Positions 45,168 through 58,396 of a DNA stretch of 64,000 nucleotides are shown piece by piece. A program made the translations under genes and the position numbers. Origin of the DNA: Oxytricha trifallax. Its lineage: Eukaryota > Ciliophora > Spirotrichea > Sporadotrichida > Oxytrichidae. Below the pieces are notes generated by a model that had not been told where the DNA came from, made no database searches, and worked only from the letters and a program-made list of their open reading frames with translations. Position 1 is the first letter of the stretch; each line of letters opens with the position of its first letter. Where the stretch lies: positions 1-64,000 of the forward strand of contig ARYC01001390.1 of the NCBI GenBank assembly GCA_000711775.1, written 5' to 3'.

Positions 45168-46531
45168 GTTCTTGCTGATAAGGCCACAAAGGGCAATTGA
45201 CAGTACTTTGCAACTAACATTAAGAGTATATTCAGAACTAAATAAATCTTTAAATATTAAGATGATGAGTATGAGGTTGAAAAGGAGGATGAAACATTTT
45301 ATGAGTTATCCAACTATGATTCTTTATTAACTATTCTTATTTTTGTTAATTTAATTTAATAATAATTTTTATTTCTTAGTATTTAAAATGATTCCAAAGT
45401 AAATAAATTTTATAATAACCATCATTTTTAAGGCGATCTTCTTTCACTTCCTATTAAAGATTTTAATAGCTTTGAATAAAAACAATAACCTTTTCTTTAG
45501 CAAAGAATTGGTCCTTCTTACAATTTAGAGCAGAACTAGAAACTCTTATAATTATATTATACTAAACTATCAATAATTGTAATTTCCCTAAGGAGTAAAT
45601 TAGGATCTGTGAAAGTTATTGATGATTTTAGGCGAACATCGAGTATATAAAAACTTTTTCAGTATAGAAATTTAAGAGTGAGATGTTTAATTATCATATA
45701 GTTGAAAGTGTCATAACTTTAATCGGATAGTGAGAAAAATCATTGGGAGGCAATATTTACAATATTTGAATCACAATTTACTATTCTAGATTTTATTGGT
45801 TAAATTCATTTGGTAAAAGTTAATAAAATGAATATAACTCAACATAAATTGATTTTTACTAAGCAATAAATATATCTATTACTATATATTCTTTTGTAAA
45901 CATTTAAATATATCATTAATTAATAATAATACTGAATTGTTTATTTTGAGAAAAAATACTTTTATTTATAGAATGTGCTCAATGAAAAGTTAACTTTGTA
46001 AATGTAACCAGTTTATTAGAGAGCTTCCCAACTGATATTATTCCCTAATTTCTCATTAACAGAACAAGAGCAAATCTTTATTTATTAGCATTTGCTAAAT
46101 TACTAATTTTAGTAATTGAATTAGATGCAGCAATGGTATTTAAATTGATAGAGTAATTGCATTCTTAGTTTTTAATCAACAGATATATTAAACAACATAA
46201 TTAATTAATTACTAACAATACTAAACTCCAGAAATGTATAGATTTTGAATTTTCCAAATAGCTTTCTGGACTAAATGGCTAACACAAAACATTCATAACT
46301 TGTGATCCTCCTATCGACACATCTATCGTATTAGGAAATAAAGAAAGGTTTTTAGGGAACAAGGAAGATTACACCTTTTAAATAAATAATGCAATTTAAG
46401 ATCTTGAAGTGTGTTTTTCTATTTTAAATTTCTTGGTAGATATAAATTATTTAATGGGAATCATGAGTCAGAAAGAAAGATAACAGCTTGAAGAAAAACA
46501 AAATTAATCAAATTCCTTATAAATTGTGTGA
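45168..46531 (+). CDS. Intron-containing host-like gene, unknown
   Basis: The first segment reads VVLADKATKGN, one in-frame TGA, then QYFATNIKSIFRTK and DDEYEVEKEDETFYELSNYD. A likely intron (GTTAATTT...TTCTTAG, 45344-45379) leads to a long segment with FQGDLLSLPIKDFNSFEQ, NLEQNQKLLQLYYTKLSIIV, VKVIDDFRRTSSIQK and SEKNHWEAIFTIFESQF. A second intron (GTAAAC...ATTTATAG, about 45896-45971) precedes VLNEKLTLQMQPVYQRAS and QFQQLNQMQQWYLN. The final part (SIVLGNKERFLGNKEDYTF, SQKERQQLEEKQNQSN) lies in another frame and ends at a TGA near 46529. Gln-rich; no domain recognised. Confidence 0.55.
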
Positions 46532-47760
46532 AATAACCTGCTTGATATGCAATTCATAGCAAAATCTAGATTATCATTTCTCCTCTTAACTATTTTCAAG
46601 TTCTTCCACGTTCATGTAATTTATTGATTCTTCTTTGCTTCAAGTTGAGGCCCTCTTCAGTCTCTAATTAGTCCACCTTTCCTTGAGTTTAATTTCCAAT
46701 GAGTGTTGGTTTGTTCTTTGGATGAGCTCATGAAATGATGTGATGTTGATTTATGAATAAATTAGTAAACTCAAGACAAGTTTCCATGAACGTATAGAAG
46801 AATCAACATAAGATCTATTGCAAAGAATTCTAATGAGAGATCCTTCAACTAAGGTAGGCATAAATGAAATCAAGAAACATCAAGCTTTTAAAAACATAAG
46901 CTTCAATGACTAATTTTTAATATGTTTAAATAGAAACAAAATTTTTAGTAATTAAATCATAAATATAGAAGTCAATAAGCAAAAGTATTTCGATCTTAAT
47001 ATTAATGACTTATATATAAATTTTAAATAAATTTCATTTTAAAAGTGTTAATTAAAACATTTTGAGGTATATTGATAGCAATTTATACTTTACATTTAAA
47101 ATGAGAAAATTACAATCATATTTATATAAATATATAGTAATTAAACTTAAAAATTAAATAAAAATCTATTTATAATTTAAAATTACTTAATTGTCATTTA
47201 ATTAATTACATTTAAACTTTATATAATTTTGATTTTATTTTGCTATAATATATGTGAAATTATAAGAAGATATATTTTAAATAAATAAAGACTACATGAA
47301 TGTAGCAAAAGTTAATTAATTTAACTACTAAGTTATAACTTAATATGTAATTTAAATATATATCAAATTAAATAATTAAATAAAAATATAAAACTATTTC
47401 AATAATGTTTATTATATTCCCTTCATTTTATCGATTTATTTATTCACAATTTTGAGGCAATTGTAACTTATTAATTGTAGTTTTTTGCAAAATAACAACA
47501 AGGATTTTAAAAGAAAATAAAAAAGTTTAACTTTCCATCTAAAACTAAAAATATCAATAATCCAATAGTAGATTCAATGATATTTGAGGTAATATTTTTG
47601 TTTTCTTATTTCTGAATTAAGTTTTAAATTTATTATGAGAATATGATTTGATATATATTTGAGTTTAATCTATAATTTGATAAATCTAATCTCTTACTTA
47701 TCTTATTTAATTTCACCAGATTGTATGTATATTAACATTAATGTTAATAATATTAAGTGA
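46532..47760. other. AT-rich region, nothing recognised
   Basis: Mixed low-complexity DNA. A GC-richer piece at 46600-46870 has no sustained frame. Confidence 0.4.
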
Positions 47761-48330
47761 TTAGATATCAACCATTTCCAACATAATTTTAATATGATTC
47801 TTGAGCTCTTGAAGGTAATTCAAATGCCAATGATATTTCCATTCTTTATTAATAAATTCGTCAACTGGTTTTTAAGAATCTTATTTGATAAACTATATAG
47901 GAATTATAACAAGAATTTGTTCGCATAGAGTTAATTCTTCCTGTTCTTTGATAAATATTTGTAATAGCCTACTGCTATATAAGTTTCTTTTCTTTCTTCA
48001 AGATGAATTCTACAACATAATAAAAATACTAAATTGTTTTTTGACCTAATGAGTTGGGCCCTTTTATCTCTACCTTCATAGGGGCACTTAAATTTGTCTA
48101 AATATCTTCATACTTAGAATAAATGTAATAAAAATTAAATATGTCCCAATGCAATAATGTCAAACAAATATCATTCTACTTCATGTTCAATGATTTACAC
48201 TTCAAACTCTTTGTGATTGATCCATTGATAATTGACTCAAGCAATTCTTTTCTTCAATCATTGATTGCAGACACTCTTTATTGGTTAGAATTCATCATGC
48301 TTAAGTATTTTTACAATTTTGTTAAATCCT
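47760..48330 (-). CDS. Host-like coding region, unknown
   Basis: Minus-strand frames open with TAA/TAG as Gln: RKELLESIINGSITKSLKCK, SKYEDIQTNLSAPMKVEIKG and YFYYVVEFILKKEKKLIQQ. One frame over come KEQEELTLCEQILVIIP, KPVDEFINKEWKYHWHLNYL and QELKNHIKIMLEMVDI. The frame change lies near 47940. Probably the distal part of a gene that starts further right. Family unknown. Confidence 0.5.
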
Positions 48331-49612
48331 GTTTCATTTAAATATGTTCAGTATCATATCCATCAAGCAAAAACAGTCAAGTACCTTTTTAATTGAATGT
48401 TATTAAATGACTGAAGTTAAATTTTAAATAAAGTGGCTATAGTTAATCTTAAAGAAAGTTTGGCTAGATCACATCATTAAGATCTGGCATATTTAAGAGT
48501 TTCAATTTGATCTCTGGGAATAAAATAAAGTATAGATTTATCTAAAAATTACTTCCTTGTTTTAAACATAATTTTGAACAGCAAACATTAATCCAACCAA
48601 ACTTATATCTTTGTAGTTGAATTAAAAAAGCTGTTTTTCATTTTCATTACTTACAGTGAACTTTAATTTTCATTCTTTGCCAGTATCTGTGGGTAAAATA
48701 AAAATTCCAACAAATAATCTGTACTTAGCGAAAGAAAAATGATTATTTTTATGAAATACTCTGATAAATTATTTACCCAAACTTTATACCGTATGCCTCA
48801 TAAGCAGGCTATTTTCATTGTAATTGCACAATATTAAACAGTTTTATAATCTTAAATAAGCATCGTATATTTAAAATTAATTACTTTACTTTATTGATTA
48901 ATTAAAGGTACACTTTTGCCATATAGAAAAGAGTAAAAGTTTAGTTTTTATGCAATCTTGTTTTAACAATACCACTAAATATATATTAAATGAAAAGCCC
49001 TAAGTGACTAAATTTTCTACTAAGTGTAAGCCTAGTCAGTTTAGTTAAGTAAATATTCATTAAAATTATTTAATATCGAACTTATTGTGACTTATTGATT
49101 GATTGATTATTAGTTGTTGAATAAATAACTAATTTATATATTTGTCACTCAATTAACTTCTAAATGAATACTTCTGTCAGAGTGATGAATTCCAAAATAT
49201 GGTTGTAAATATATCTTGAACTGTATTGGAGAATCGTACTTTGACAATACCTGAAACATAATTAAAAAGGTTCAAGTTAATGTTTTAAGTAATTCTCAGT
49301 ATCAGAAAAATCTTCACTGTTGAAATTGTTGAATCCTAGTTTGTATTTAGTTTGCTTTTACCACATTGAATGACATGACTTTGATGTTTACACTCAGTGT
49401 TCAAATTCAAAGAATCATTTTATTAGAAATGACTATTACTTGTTTCTTGATGATACCTAAGATCAAATGGATGGATATTAAATTCATCCTCAATAACTTA
49501 GCCCATAAGCTTTTGGAAAATGGAGAATTATTGCAGTTATGTTAACAATAAACATAATAATAGTAGAAATGGAAAATGGAAATCTTAAAAATCAGTTTCA
49601 TCTTCCTATACA

Positions 49613-49799
49613 TCAAACTTCTTCGTATTCAGTTTAGTATTATGATTCCTTGACCTAGTAGTTGTGGACTTCTGTGTAATCATCATCAAGTATCACTGCC
49701 ACTTTTACCAGATACAGCCTATAAATAATAGAATCTTCAGATATGTTTTTGTAGCATACCTTAATAGTGAATGGATTTCCACATTCTGATCAGACATTT
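49613..49799 (-). CDS. Small gene start with a 43-nt intron
   Basis: Exon 1 (49762-49799, 38 nt) encodes MSDQNVEIHSLL. A 43-nt intron (GTATGC...TTATAG, 49719-49761) follows, then RLYLVKVAVILDDDYTEVHN and YQVKESQYQTEYEEV to a TGA, 48 codons in all. One base over, an acidic stretch DVQEDETDFQDF continues, so a single-base indel may have truncated it. Function unknown. Confidence 0.5.
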
Positions 49800-49877
49800 T
49801 TATTTTTTTTTATAATTTTAAATCTGATTGTTTATAATTCTCTTTTTATATCATTATTACTCTGGTTCGACTTGTAT

Positions 49878-50221
49878 TCAGCGGGCAGCCATATAGTCAA
49901 TTCTAGAGTTCACATAATTTATGAAAAATAAGCGGAAGACTTTAATATAAAATGAAAATGAATTTAAATAATAAGTACTAGTATAGACAATTACAGAAAT
50001 GGAATCCAGAAACAGCTTTATCATCTTTCCAATATCCTTATACTTTGCTCCATATTGCCAAAACTCTTCTTTTGTTCCCATTTTTCCAGTGTCACTTGAG
50101 GTCTCGGTCGACTGACGTAGCCACTCCAGCTGGTAAGTATTGCTGAAATAAAAAAATTTTTAGATATGTTTTTTGAAACTTACAAATTTTAGTGAATGAC
50201 TAGCTGCTCCAGGAACACCAT
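49878..50221 (-). CDS. Small gene with a 41-nt intron
   Basis: Exon 1 (50184-50221, 38 nt) encodes MVFLEQLVIHQN. A 41-nt intron (GTAAGTTTC...TTTCAG, 50143-50183) restores frame into TYQLEWLRQSTETSSDTG, TKEEFWQYGAKYKDIGKMIK and a membrane-like C-terminus. The total is exactly 101 codons, ending in TGA. It lies upstream of the 49613-49799 gene on the same strand. No family recognised. Confidence 0.6.
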
Positions 50222-50915
50222 CTTAAGTTTCTTTATTTTTTTATTAATTATAATTCATTAATTAAATTTTTCCACTTATTTTTCATGATCGCTCGCTATC
50301 TATTTAAATAACAATATTCTCATGCTAGTTACTTCATTCAATTTAATAGTTCATTTATACTATAAGATTTATTATTTTTTCCCATCTTTGCTATCTTAAA
50401 GGCACATTTTATTTATGTGTTCTAATTACTAATTTAGTTGAGAGAAAGGGCTATTTTCTATCATAAAACAATTTTTATATTTATGTTTATATTTTCAAAT
50501 CATTATATATAACAATTGCTATAATATTTTAAATAGCTCATTAGTACTTTTTAAGTCACAAGTTTATATATTTAAATATTTAATAAAAATGACTTATTTT
50601 AAATAAATAAATTCAATATCTTTGACCAAAATAATTACAAAAGCTTAGTTAATAAACATCTTTTTTATGCTTGGATTGACAGTATTTTAACTTAAAACTG
50701 TAGTTATTGATTAACACGGTTGTTTGACTTTTTGTTGCAAGTAATTGTTACTAATGTGAATGTTGACTAGGTATTCTTAATAAATTAGCTGTTTCTTTCA
50801 AGACACTCAAAGAGATTTGCTTATTTTTTAAACATGCATTAAGATCGAATTAACGGTGATATGGTTTAATTGTTTACACCAATAACTTAATTTTACTAAT
50901 TGTTCAGTACTTTGC

Positions 50916-51290
50916 ATGTTGATACTATCTTATGACTTCCATATTAACTCAATCCTGTCCAATCGAACGATTAAACCTGATGAGTAAATGATCTTGACAC
51001 TTAGCAGGATTGCCAAGAAAATTAAGATGACTAAGGATTGGATACTCAATATAACATTCTGTAAATGCCTAGAATTGATTTAACGGATTATATCTATTAA
51101 TTAAATTAATAAACCTTAAAGATTCAGAGAGATAATGTATATGGTTTAAACGATGAATTTGAGGAACTTATGAGAAAATGATGACTGAATGTTTAAAAAA
51201 CCACTTAAAAAGCTTAGGAACAATAGAAGAAGAAGGTTCAAATTAAAAAGACTTTCTAAGCATTTTTACTGAGCATTAATTATATGTACT
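50916..51290 (+). CDS. Host-like gene, Lys/Gln-rich
   Basis: ATG at 50916, open 86 codons: LSYDFHINSILSNRTIKPDE, TLSRIAKKIKMTKDWILN, CKCLELIQRI. Near 51130 another frame is better (DNVYGLNDEFEELMRK), then QKTTQKAQEQQKKKVQIKKT (near 51195). Possible introns lie in the AT-rich joints. Function unknown. Confidence 0.5.
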
Positions 51291-51377
51291 AATCAACATC
51301 ATATAATAACTTATAATTGTTTATAAATATTTTATATAATTTAGTTATTTACTCTCAAAGGTCTGAATTCATTTCGC

Positions 51378-51560
51378 TTGACTAATTCTCAAGTATTATT
51401 GAATGTACTAACTGGCATGAGAGTGATTAATGTCAAGGCATTTAGTAGTCTTGCTTACCATGGACAAACAAATGACGTTGGCAAAGAGACTAGACAAGAG
51501 GATATTAGTATTGGAAATCCTAAACTATTATTAATGCAAAATATTAAAATGCTCTATTAA
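51378..51560 (+). CDS. Possible further exon
   Basis: Open 60 codons without needing reassigned stops: VLLNVLTGMRVINVKAFSSL, YHGQTNDVGKETRQEDISIG. Composition is coding-like and it lies downstream of 50916 on the same strand. Confidence 0.4.
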   Translation: MTNSQVLLNVLTGMRVINVKAFSSLAYHGQTNDVGKETRQEDISIGNPKLLLMQNIKMLY

Positions 51561-52680
51561 TGAAGATATTCTTTGTAAACAGTATAGATTAACTATATAT
51601 TTTTAATTTATTATACTTATACTCTAGAAATTATGTTGTTTTTAAATATGAATAAGTAAATCTAGAAATAAAATGAGGAATGGAGTTTGGTTAATAAATA
51701 GGAGAAGAATATTAAACTGCTTATTTTTAAAGAAAAGAATAAATCAAAGAGATATTACACTCTAAATATGATATGCAAAAAGTTACAATTAGAAATCATA
51801 TTTATTTAATATAAAAAGGTTTGGATAGCACTTAAGAAATGATTTAAGAGAAATGAAAACGTTCTTAAAATGTTAAAATAAACTAAAATTTATCTTCCAA
51901 AATATAATAATCCTAAAAATCTTGAATAATATTCAGATGGGTGAGGATAAATTGATAATTATCAATGAAATAGTGATATATATAAATTTTAATTCAATCA
52001 TTTCTAATAGTTTAAAATCTCTCTTTTCTTTATCATTAAAGTACTTGTAATTATTAAATTATCATCTGGGCTATTTGTAGCTTCAAAATTAACTTTACCT
52101 ACTATAATCTTTTCAAAAATTGATTTTTCCATCTTTTTTCTTTGAAAAAAACTTCTGGGTAAATTTCAAAATATAAAGTTTTAATCTATTATAGCTCCTC
52201 TTTGACTATTTCAATTAATTATTTAGCAGACTCCATTAAATATTTGTAATTTTTATGTATATAAAGTAATCCTACTTAATTAATTTATGATATTGTTTTT
52301 TAACTTGCCGAAACTCAAGTAATTCATGATGATATATGCTTGAATGTTGCTAAATTTGACTGCTTCGCGAGTTCTTTGCTTTATTAGTCTATATATCTAA
52401 AATTTATAGATATCTTTGCTGATATTATAATGTTTTTAATTCAACTATCAAAATACTATTTTATGAGTTTTAAGTGTTTATACCAAATTTGAACTAAATT
52501 ATGTTGAGAAATAAGTTAAATAGTTCTACTAAGAATTCTATTGCTGATGAGTAAACCTGCGTATAATTTGCTTTATCAGCAAATAGAAATCGCCAATATT
52601 GGAAATATTGTTTAATAAAAGATTAGTAAAGATCATAATATCCCACAAGTGAGAAAAAATATGGCAAAAACACTGAGTAT
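51561..52680. other. AT-rich region, nothing recognised
   Basis: No clear gene, repeat or element up to the TBE3 target site. Confidence 0.45.
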
Positions 52681-52822
52681 AATCAAAACCCCAAAACCCC
52701 TTAGTGAGGTTTATAAGTGCTTTGATTTGTAGGGTATAGTTGGGGTCTTATTGGGGTTAGTAGAGAAAACGCATGTTTTTTATGAATTGAATGAATATTT
52801 AATGAGTATTACTGTACTTAAT

Positions 52823-54268
52823 TCAAACAAATTTTATATGCTTATCTTTGTGATACCTCTTGAATTTAGCAGTCTGTAGTTGTTCTAGTATATCATCCAA
52901 TGATTATCGTGGATATGCTGGAGCTTTTACGATGACCATCTCAACTATCTTCTTAATTTCATTGCATATTTCATCTTGCTTAATATGATTAGCAGCCAAA
53001 CTTATTGATTATTTCTCATGTTTTGTTCCAAAGTATGACATAATTTCCATATCGCACTCTAAGATAATTGCAGCTACCGCCCAAACATCCCATTATACAG
53101 AGCCATTTGTCCATTTCTCTCTTATAGGGAAGTATCCTGGAGTGCCTAAAACCTTAGCTAAAGTCACCATCTCTTGTCTTATTGATCTGTTGAAATCTAT
53201 GACTACTACTTCTAAAGGGCAGAGATTTAGCATTACATTTTCTGGCTTCAAATCTCTATGAACACACCCTAGATCATGGAGCTCTTTCACACCCTTAGGC
53301 ATATCTGTGAGTATCTCATTCAAATCATCAGGATATCTATTATGGTAGAGATACTCTCTTAGAGTCATTTCAAACTTCTTGAGTCTCAATGCAATAAAAC
53401 CATGACCAAATAAAACTCCGTCGAGCTTAGCTAAGTTCTTGCATTATCTTTTCTAAGCCTTCTCAGTACTATGTATTCATTTGCAAACTCATTTTAATAT
53501 TGCTCGTTCTTAATGAGATACTTGAATGGATATACCTTGTATGCGAATCCATCAACAACTATAAGTTTTACCTTGTTAGGTACGTCAATATTCAAATAGT
53601 TTTCAATACAGCTGCTTATGTCGACTGCATTTAATGCAGGTATATACATTGCTCTCTCTTATAAGCAAGCAATACACATACCATTTGCTGGTTGGTTCAT
53701 TGACTCAAACCGCTTCTATCTCTTAAGTCTCTCCTACTACTCTATTTGTGAATCAAGAGAGTTATTTTTTCTTTTAGCAGGTACAAGCTTTTAAGTTTCC
53801 TCATCTTTAATCAGGAATTCGCTTAGATGATGCTTTTGCATATGTCTCTTTACTTTAGCAGAGTGCGTATAAGACTTCATGCAGGTAGTGCATTAGTATC
53901 TACCATCTACTTTATAAGCTTGAAGTAGATCTTAGCTCTACCAGAGTATACCTCTTTGAAGTGTCTCTTCAAGCTAGACTCAGTTGAGAAAAAATTTTAG
54001 CAGCCTTCACATTAAAATGTTTTAATTTTTCCTATTGGTTGCTGTTCCTTATCTTCCTCAACCAATTCAACTTATGTTTAAACTCCCATCTCAGCACTCA
54101 ACTTCTTGTTTTAAACTTAAATTTTAAAAACCTCAGCTTCAAACTCTAGAGCTCTTAGCTCTACCTCCTTTTCAATATAAATTACTTCTGGTTTCTTGGA
54201 AGAGCCAAAGTTGAGCAATGATTACCTGTTCAAAGAGAAACAGCCTTACGATTTAAGTTAGCCGCCAT
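52823..54268 (-). pseudogene. TBE3 ORF3, zinc-finger plus kinase-like, frameshifted
   Basis: Start MAANLNRKAVSL (54268), then a frame change and TGA almost at once (near 54232). Others occur near 53935 (SGRAKIYFK to DGRY) and 53455 (VLR to KNLAKLDGV). Finger 2 CTTCMKSYTHSAKVKRHMQK and kinase motifs HRDLKPENVM, VIDFNRSIR and GTPGYFPIREKW remain. The frameshifts sum to a multiple of three. It cannot give a full protein. Confidence 0.88.
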
Positions 54269-54439
54269 GTTTAAATTCAAATTTAAATTTCTATTATTAA
54301 TAAGTAAAAACCTCACTAGCTATACTAACTTAGTATAGGAGCTGGAACTGCAACAACAATGGTTGATTCTTAGGTGTTAGACATCATATTTATACTTAGT
54401 TTATAACTATAAATTTTCTAATTTTATGCTTAATATTTT

Positions 54440-54655
54440 TAATTTTGGTACCAACTGAGAATAAATTCAGGTCGGTACTGGTACCAATTAGGTTTTAAAC
54501 CATTTGGAACTTTTCCATTAAAACCTCATTAGTTAAAAACTAGGTACTAATTAAGTATTGGTACTATTAAATTGTACCAACTAAATTTAAACGAATTTAG
54601 TACCGGTACTAATCAAATTTAAACAAATTTAGTACTAATTTAATGGAACTAAATT
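54440..54655. repeat. TBE3 array of GGTACTAATTAA motifs
   Basis: Same motif array as TBE2 at 35140-35345, with GGTACTGGTACCAATTAGG and repeated GGTACTAATTAA/AGTACTAATTTAA in the divergent ORF3-ORF2 interval. Confidence 0.75.
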
Positions 54656-54832
54656 GATAAAAATGGAGCTCCATCTCTGAAGTTTGTTACAGCTTCTGCC
54701 AGCTTTCTCCACGTATCCTTACCAGGTTGACCTCCTATAAGAGGCCCATATTTAATACTAAGATTTTTAACAGGAGGATCCAGAACTCTATATATTAAAA
54801 TTTAAAATTCAATAACAAGAGAAGGAACAAGG

Positions 54833-55623
54833 ATGGAATCTATAAATACTGCAATGAAGAGGGTTGAAGCTTAAGAAATGATCTCAAGATTTAGAAGCAA
54901 GGAAGATCTCTATCGATACCTCACTTAGCATGGTAAGCATGTGACATATACTTAATCATATACTATAGTGGGTTTATTCCTTCCAACGATGGAAGGTACC
55001 AAAATTTCATTCTTAAAAGCTATACTCTGCGATGAGAAGAAAGCCTTCAAAAACAGTGAAATAAAGTTGATAGATATACCAAACTACCCAGACATTTCAG
55101 TCACTAATCTCTACGAGGATGCGATGAAAGATGAAGAGTTGGTAGTTTATCCTCCTACCAAGAAACAACTCTCTAACAAGCTTCCAGAAAGGAGCTTCTT
55201 CTTTGGAGTTCTTGGCACTTTAAGAGAGAGTTATCTCAGAGAGATCATTGAAGAAGCTCACAAAAAACGCTACTCTATTTCTCCTGAAGATTAAAAGAAG
55301 CAAGGCATACTAATAAGCGAGACCTGGCTCGCTGAGCTTAAGAAGCACCCATTCCTCTCTAGTAAGCTTTGATTCATAACTTTGTAGGGAAACCTGGAAC
55401 TGGTATATTCCTAATGAAAGAGCATGCGAAGGTTCACAGAGAGAGAAAGTCATAGACTATTTATGAAGTGAGCAAAAGACTTTATAAAGATGTCTAAAAG
55501 CTAGAAGAAATGAACATAGATGCAGGAGCTGGCACAAAGAGAAGAAATATGGGTCCAAGCAAGCCTTAAGAAGAGGAGAAGAAAGAGAAGCCAAACCCCT
55601 TTATGGGCCAATTTAATATGTGA
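54833..55623 (+). CDS. TBE3 ORF2 (22-kDa-type protein), intact with two introns
   Basis: Exons 54833-54932, 54969-55361 and 55388-55623 have exactly the TBE2 lengths (100, 393, 236 nt). Introns are 36 nt (GTAAGCAT...ACTATAG) and 26 nt (GTAAGCTTTG...TTTGTAG). The protein opens MESINTAMKRVEAQEMISRF and contains PTMEGTKISFLKAILCDEKK and LSNKLPERSFFFGVLG. No internal TGA once spliced. Stop codons of ORF2 and the convergent transposase are 6 bases apart. Confidence 0.9.
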
Positions 55624-55629
55624 ATATAT

Positions 55630-56691
55630 TCATTCGTTTAAATCTAAAACTTATTTATAAACATTCATTCTTCCTTCTCTCGCACAAACTGTTGTCTTAT
55701 CTACGCTTACTCTCTTACAGCTGCTTTGAATCAAGTCTACTGTATCGATAGGCAAGTCATGCATAAGATGATACAGCAGCAGCTTCTTGTAGTGAGTCTT
55801 GATTTAACTCCAGTAGAATTCTATTCCATTAAATTAAGGACTATAAGGAACGTTATAAACAGGAGTTATATTTAGGTCTTCATAAGCTTTCTTAGACTCC
55901 TTAGTCTTATGAACTGAAAGGTTATCAACAAACAGGATGATCTCTTGGTTGCTATACTTCTCTCTGAGCTTATGTAGGAACTCTATATACTACTCTCGCT
56001 TAATAGAGCGAGGGTGAATCACATAACTCTCTAAGCCTGAATCTTCACTTATACCAGCTAAAATTGCATGGGTGACTACCTTCACTTTTTAGTCATAAAC
56101 TTCTATATTATCATACTTCTTATACCATGACTTATTAATAAAAGTGTTGAAAGTAAACACAGCTTCATCTGCATGTATGAACTTGATGTTATTATCAATA
56201 GCTCTCTGCATTTAATCATATATATAGTTTAAATTATTACTATAAAATGGCACTGTAAAATCAATCACTCTCTTCACTCTGTTGACAGTCTTGAAAGTAA
56301 TACCATTTCTTCTATAAATGTTGGCTATAGTCTAAGGAGAGATGCGCATATCAGGAAACTTGCGATGAAACATTACAGCTCGCTAGTCTAGAGGAAAGTG
56401 TGCCCAATACTTTAAAGTCTTAGAGTCACAGAGGTAGTCAATATGGTGCTGTGAGAACTTTTATTTTCTAGCAGGATGCTTTCAAGTACCAGAATTAAAA
56501 TGCTAAACAGCTATGCAGTGATACCTAACAGTAGAGGCACTCTTGTGTAAGAGCTTTGCAATAGCTACATAATTCAATACTGGTTTGACTTAATCTATAT
56601 TAATACTCGTACCATACCTAAGCTGAAGCAGTAAATCTAAATATTTCTCATCATAAATCGACCCTAAATTTCGCTAATTTCTATTTCTCAT
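55630..56691 (-). pseudogene. TBE3 transposase (ORF1), same TGA as TBE2
   Basis: 354 codons from MRNRNQRNLGSIYDE to VLDLNE-TGA. DDE motifs as in TBE2. The in-frame TGA after QHFNSGT (near 56490) is at the same codon as in TBE2, while nearby codons differ between the two. Otherwise I see no frameshift. Confidence 0.88.
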
Positions 56692-56897
56692 TTTGTAAAT
56701 TGGCCTAATTTCTCTACTAACCCCAATAAGACCCCAACTATACCCTACAAATCAAAGCACTTATAAACCTCACTAAGGGGTTTTGGGGTTTTGAATAGAT
56801 TCATGTTTGGATCACTCAATTATGATTATTTAAATTTCGATGAATTAATCTCTTATTTGTCCACTTATAAATGCAATTCTAACTAGTTCATAATTAA

Positions 56898-57534
<637 letters not shown>

Positions 57535-58396
57535 TTAAAACTTTTAAACTATAATTACCTCAATTTTCTTTCTATAGTTCTAAAAGAAGTTTCACTATAT
57601 AAATACATGCAACTTTATAAAATTTTAAGAAATTAAGACCTTTAGCAAGTCACTTATTACGAGTTTAGTTTTTTAATTCTTTTTTTCATGTTTTAAGTAA
57701 TTGGCCATCCATTACAATATACTCTCTTTATAATTATAATAAAAATTTCCTTTAATATGATTATATAGAGTCTGGGGAAAGCACAGAAAATCAATTGAAT
57801 ATCCAATGTATATGAAGATTATAAAAAAAAAACCAACTATTCTTATTAAATCATTTTAAAATTGACTTCTAAATATTAATTTGATAAATATTGCATAAAC
57901 ACTTCAAGGTATCTTTGATAGTCTCAAAAAGTGTTAGTAATGAAACTTTATATATCACATATTTTCAGAAACTATATATTTATTTTTAGCTTTAAGATTT
58001 AATGAATTAATATTAATAAATGTGCAAAACTATATACTTGAATTGAATTAATACAATCTGGTAACTCTAAAAATTGTTGATAATTGTTTATAGTCTCATT
58101 TATGTTGATCTCTTTTAGTCATTCCACCACTTGGAGCGTAAAACTTTAGATTGCAAATTATATCATTATTTATTGTTTTGAGAATCATATCTTGATATTA
58201 AAATTCTAAGGAAAGCAATTTGCGCAAGATAAGTCTTGTATTTTAATTTAGAAACAACTCTAACAAAACCATAATTATAACTTGGTATTAGATTAAATTA
58301 AAATCTAATAAACTATTGGTATGTTTAAACCCCTGTATTAATTTCCATTAAGCTTAAATTATAATAATAATAGTAACAACATTCTCATAATATTAT
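57535..58396. other. AT-rich region, nothing recognised
   Basis: No gene or element is visible after the ARF element until the minus-strand segment at 58397. Confidence 0.45.

Larger units (their letters stand above)
52684..56793. mobile_element. TBE transposon copy 3 (TBE3)
   Basis: 4110 bp, AAT target duplications at 52681-52683 and 56794-56796, TIRs nearly identical to TBE2. Same gene order and orientation as TBE2, with which it shares most sequence, so they belong to one subfamily. Confidence 0.97.

Noticed and set aside
53093..53389. Kinase-like 98-codon ORF as a separate gene
   Set aside because: It is an internal part of TBE3 ORF3, isolated only by frameshifts and reassigned stops.
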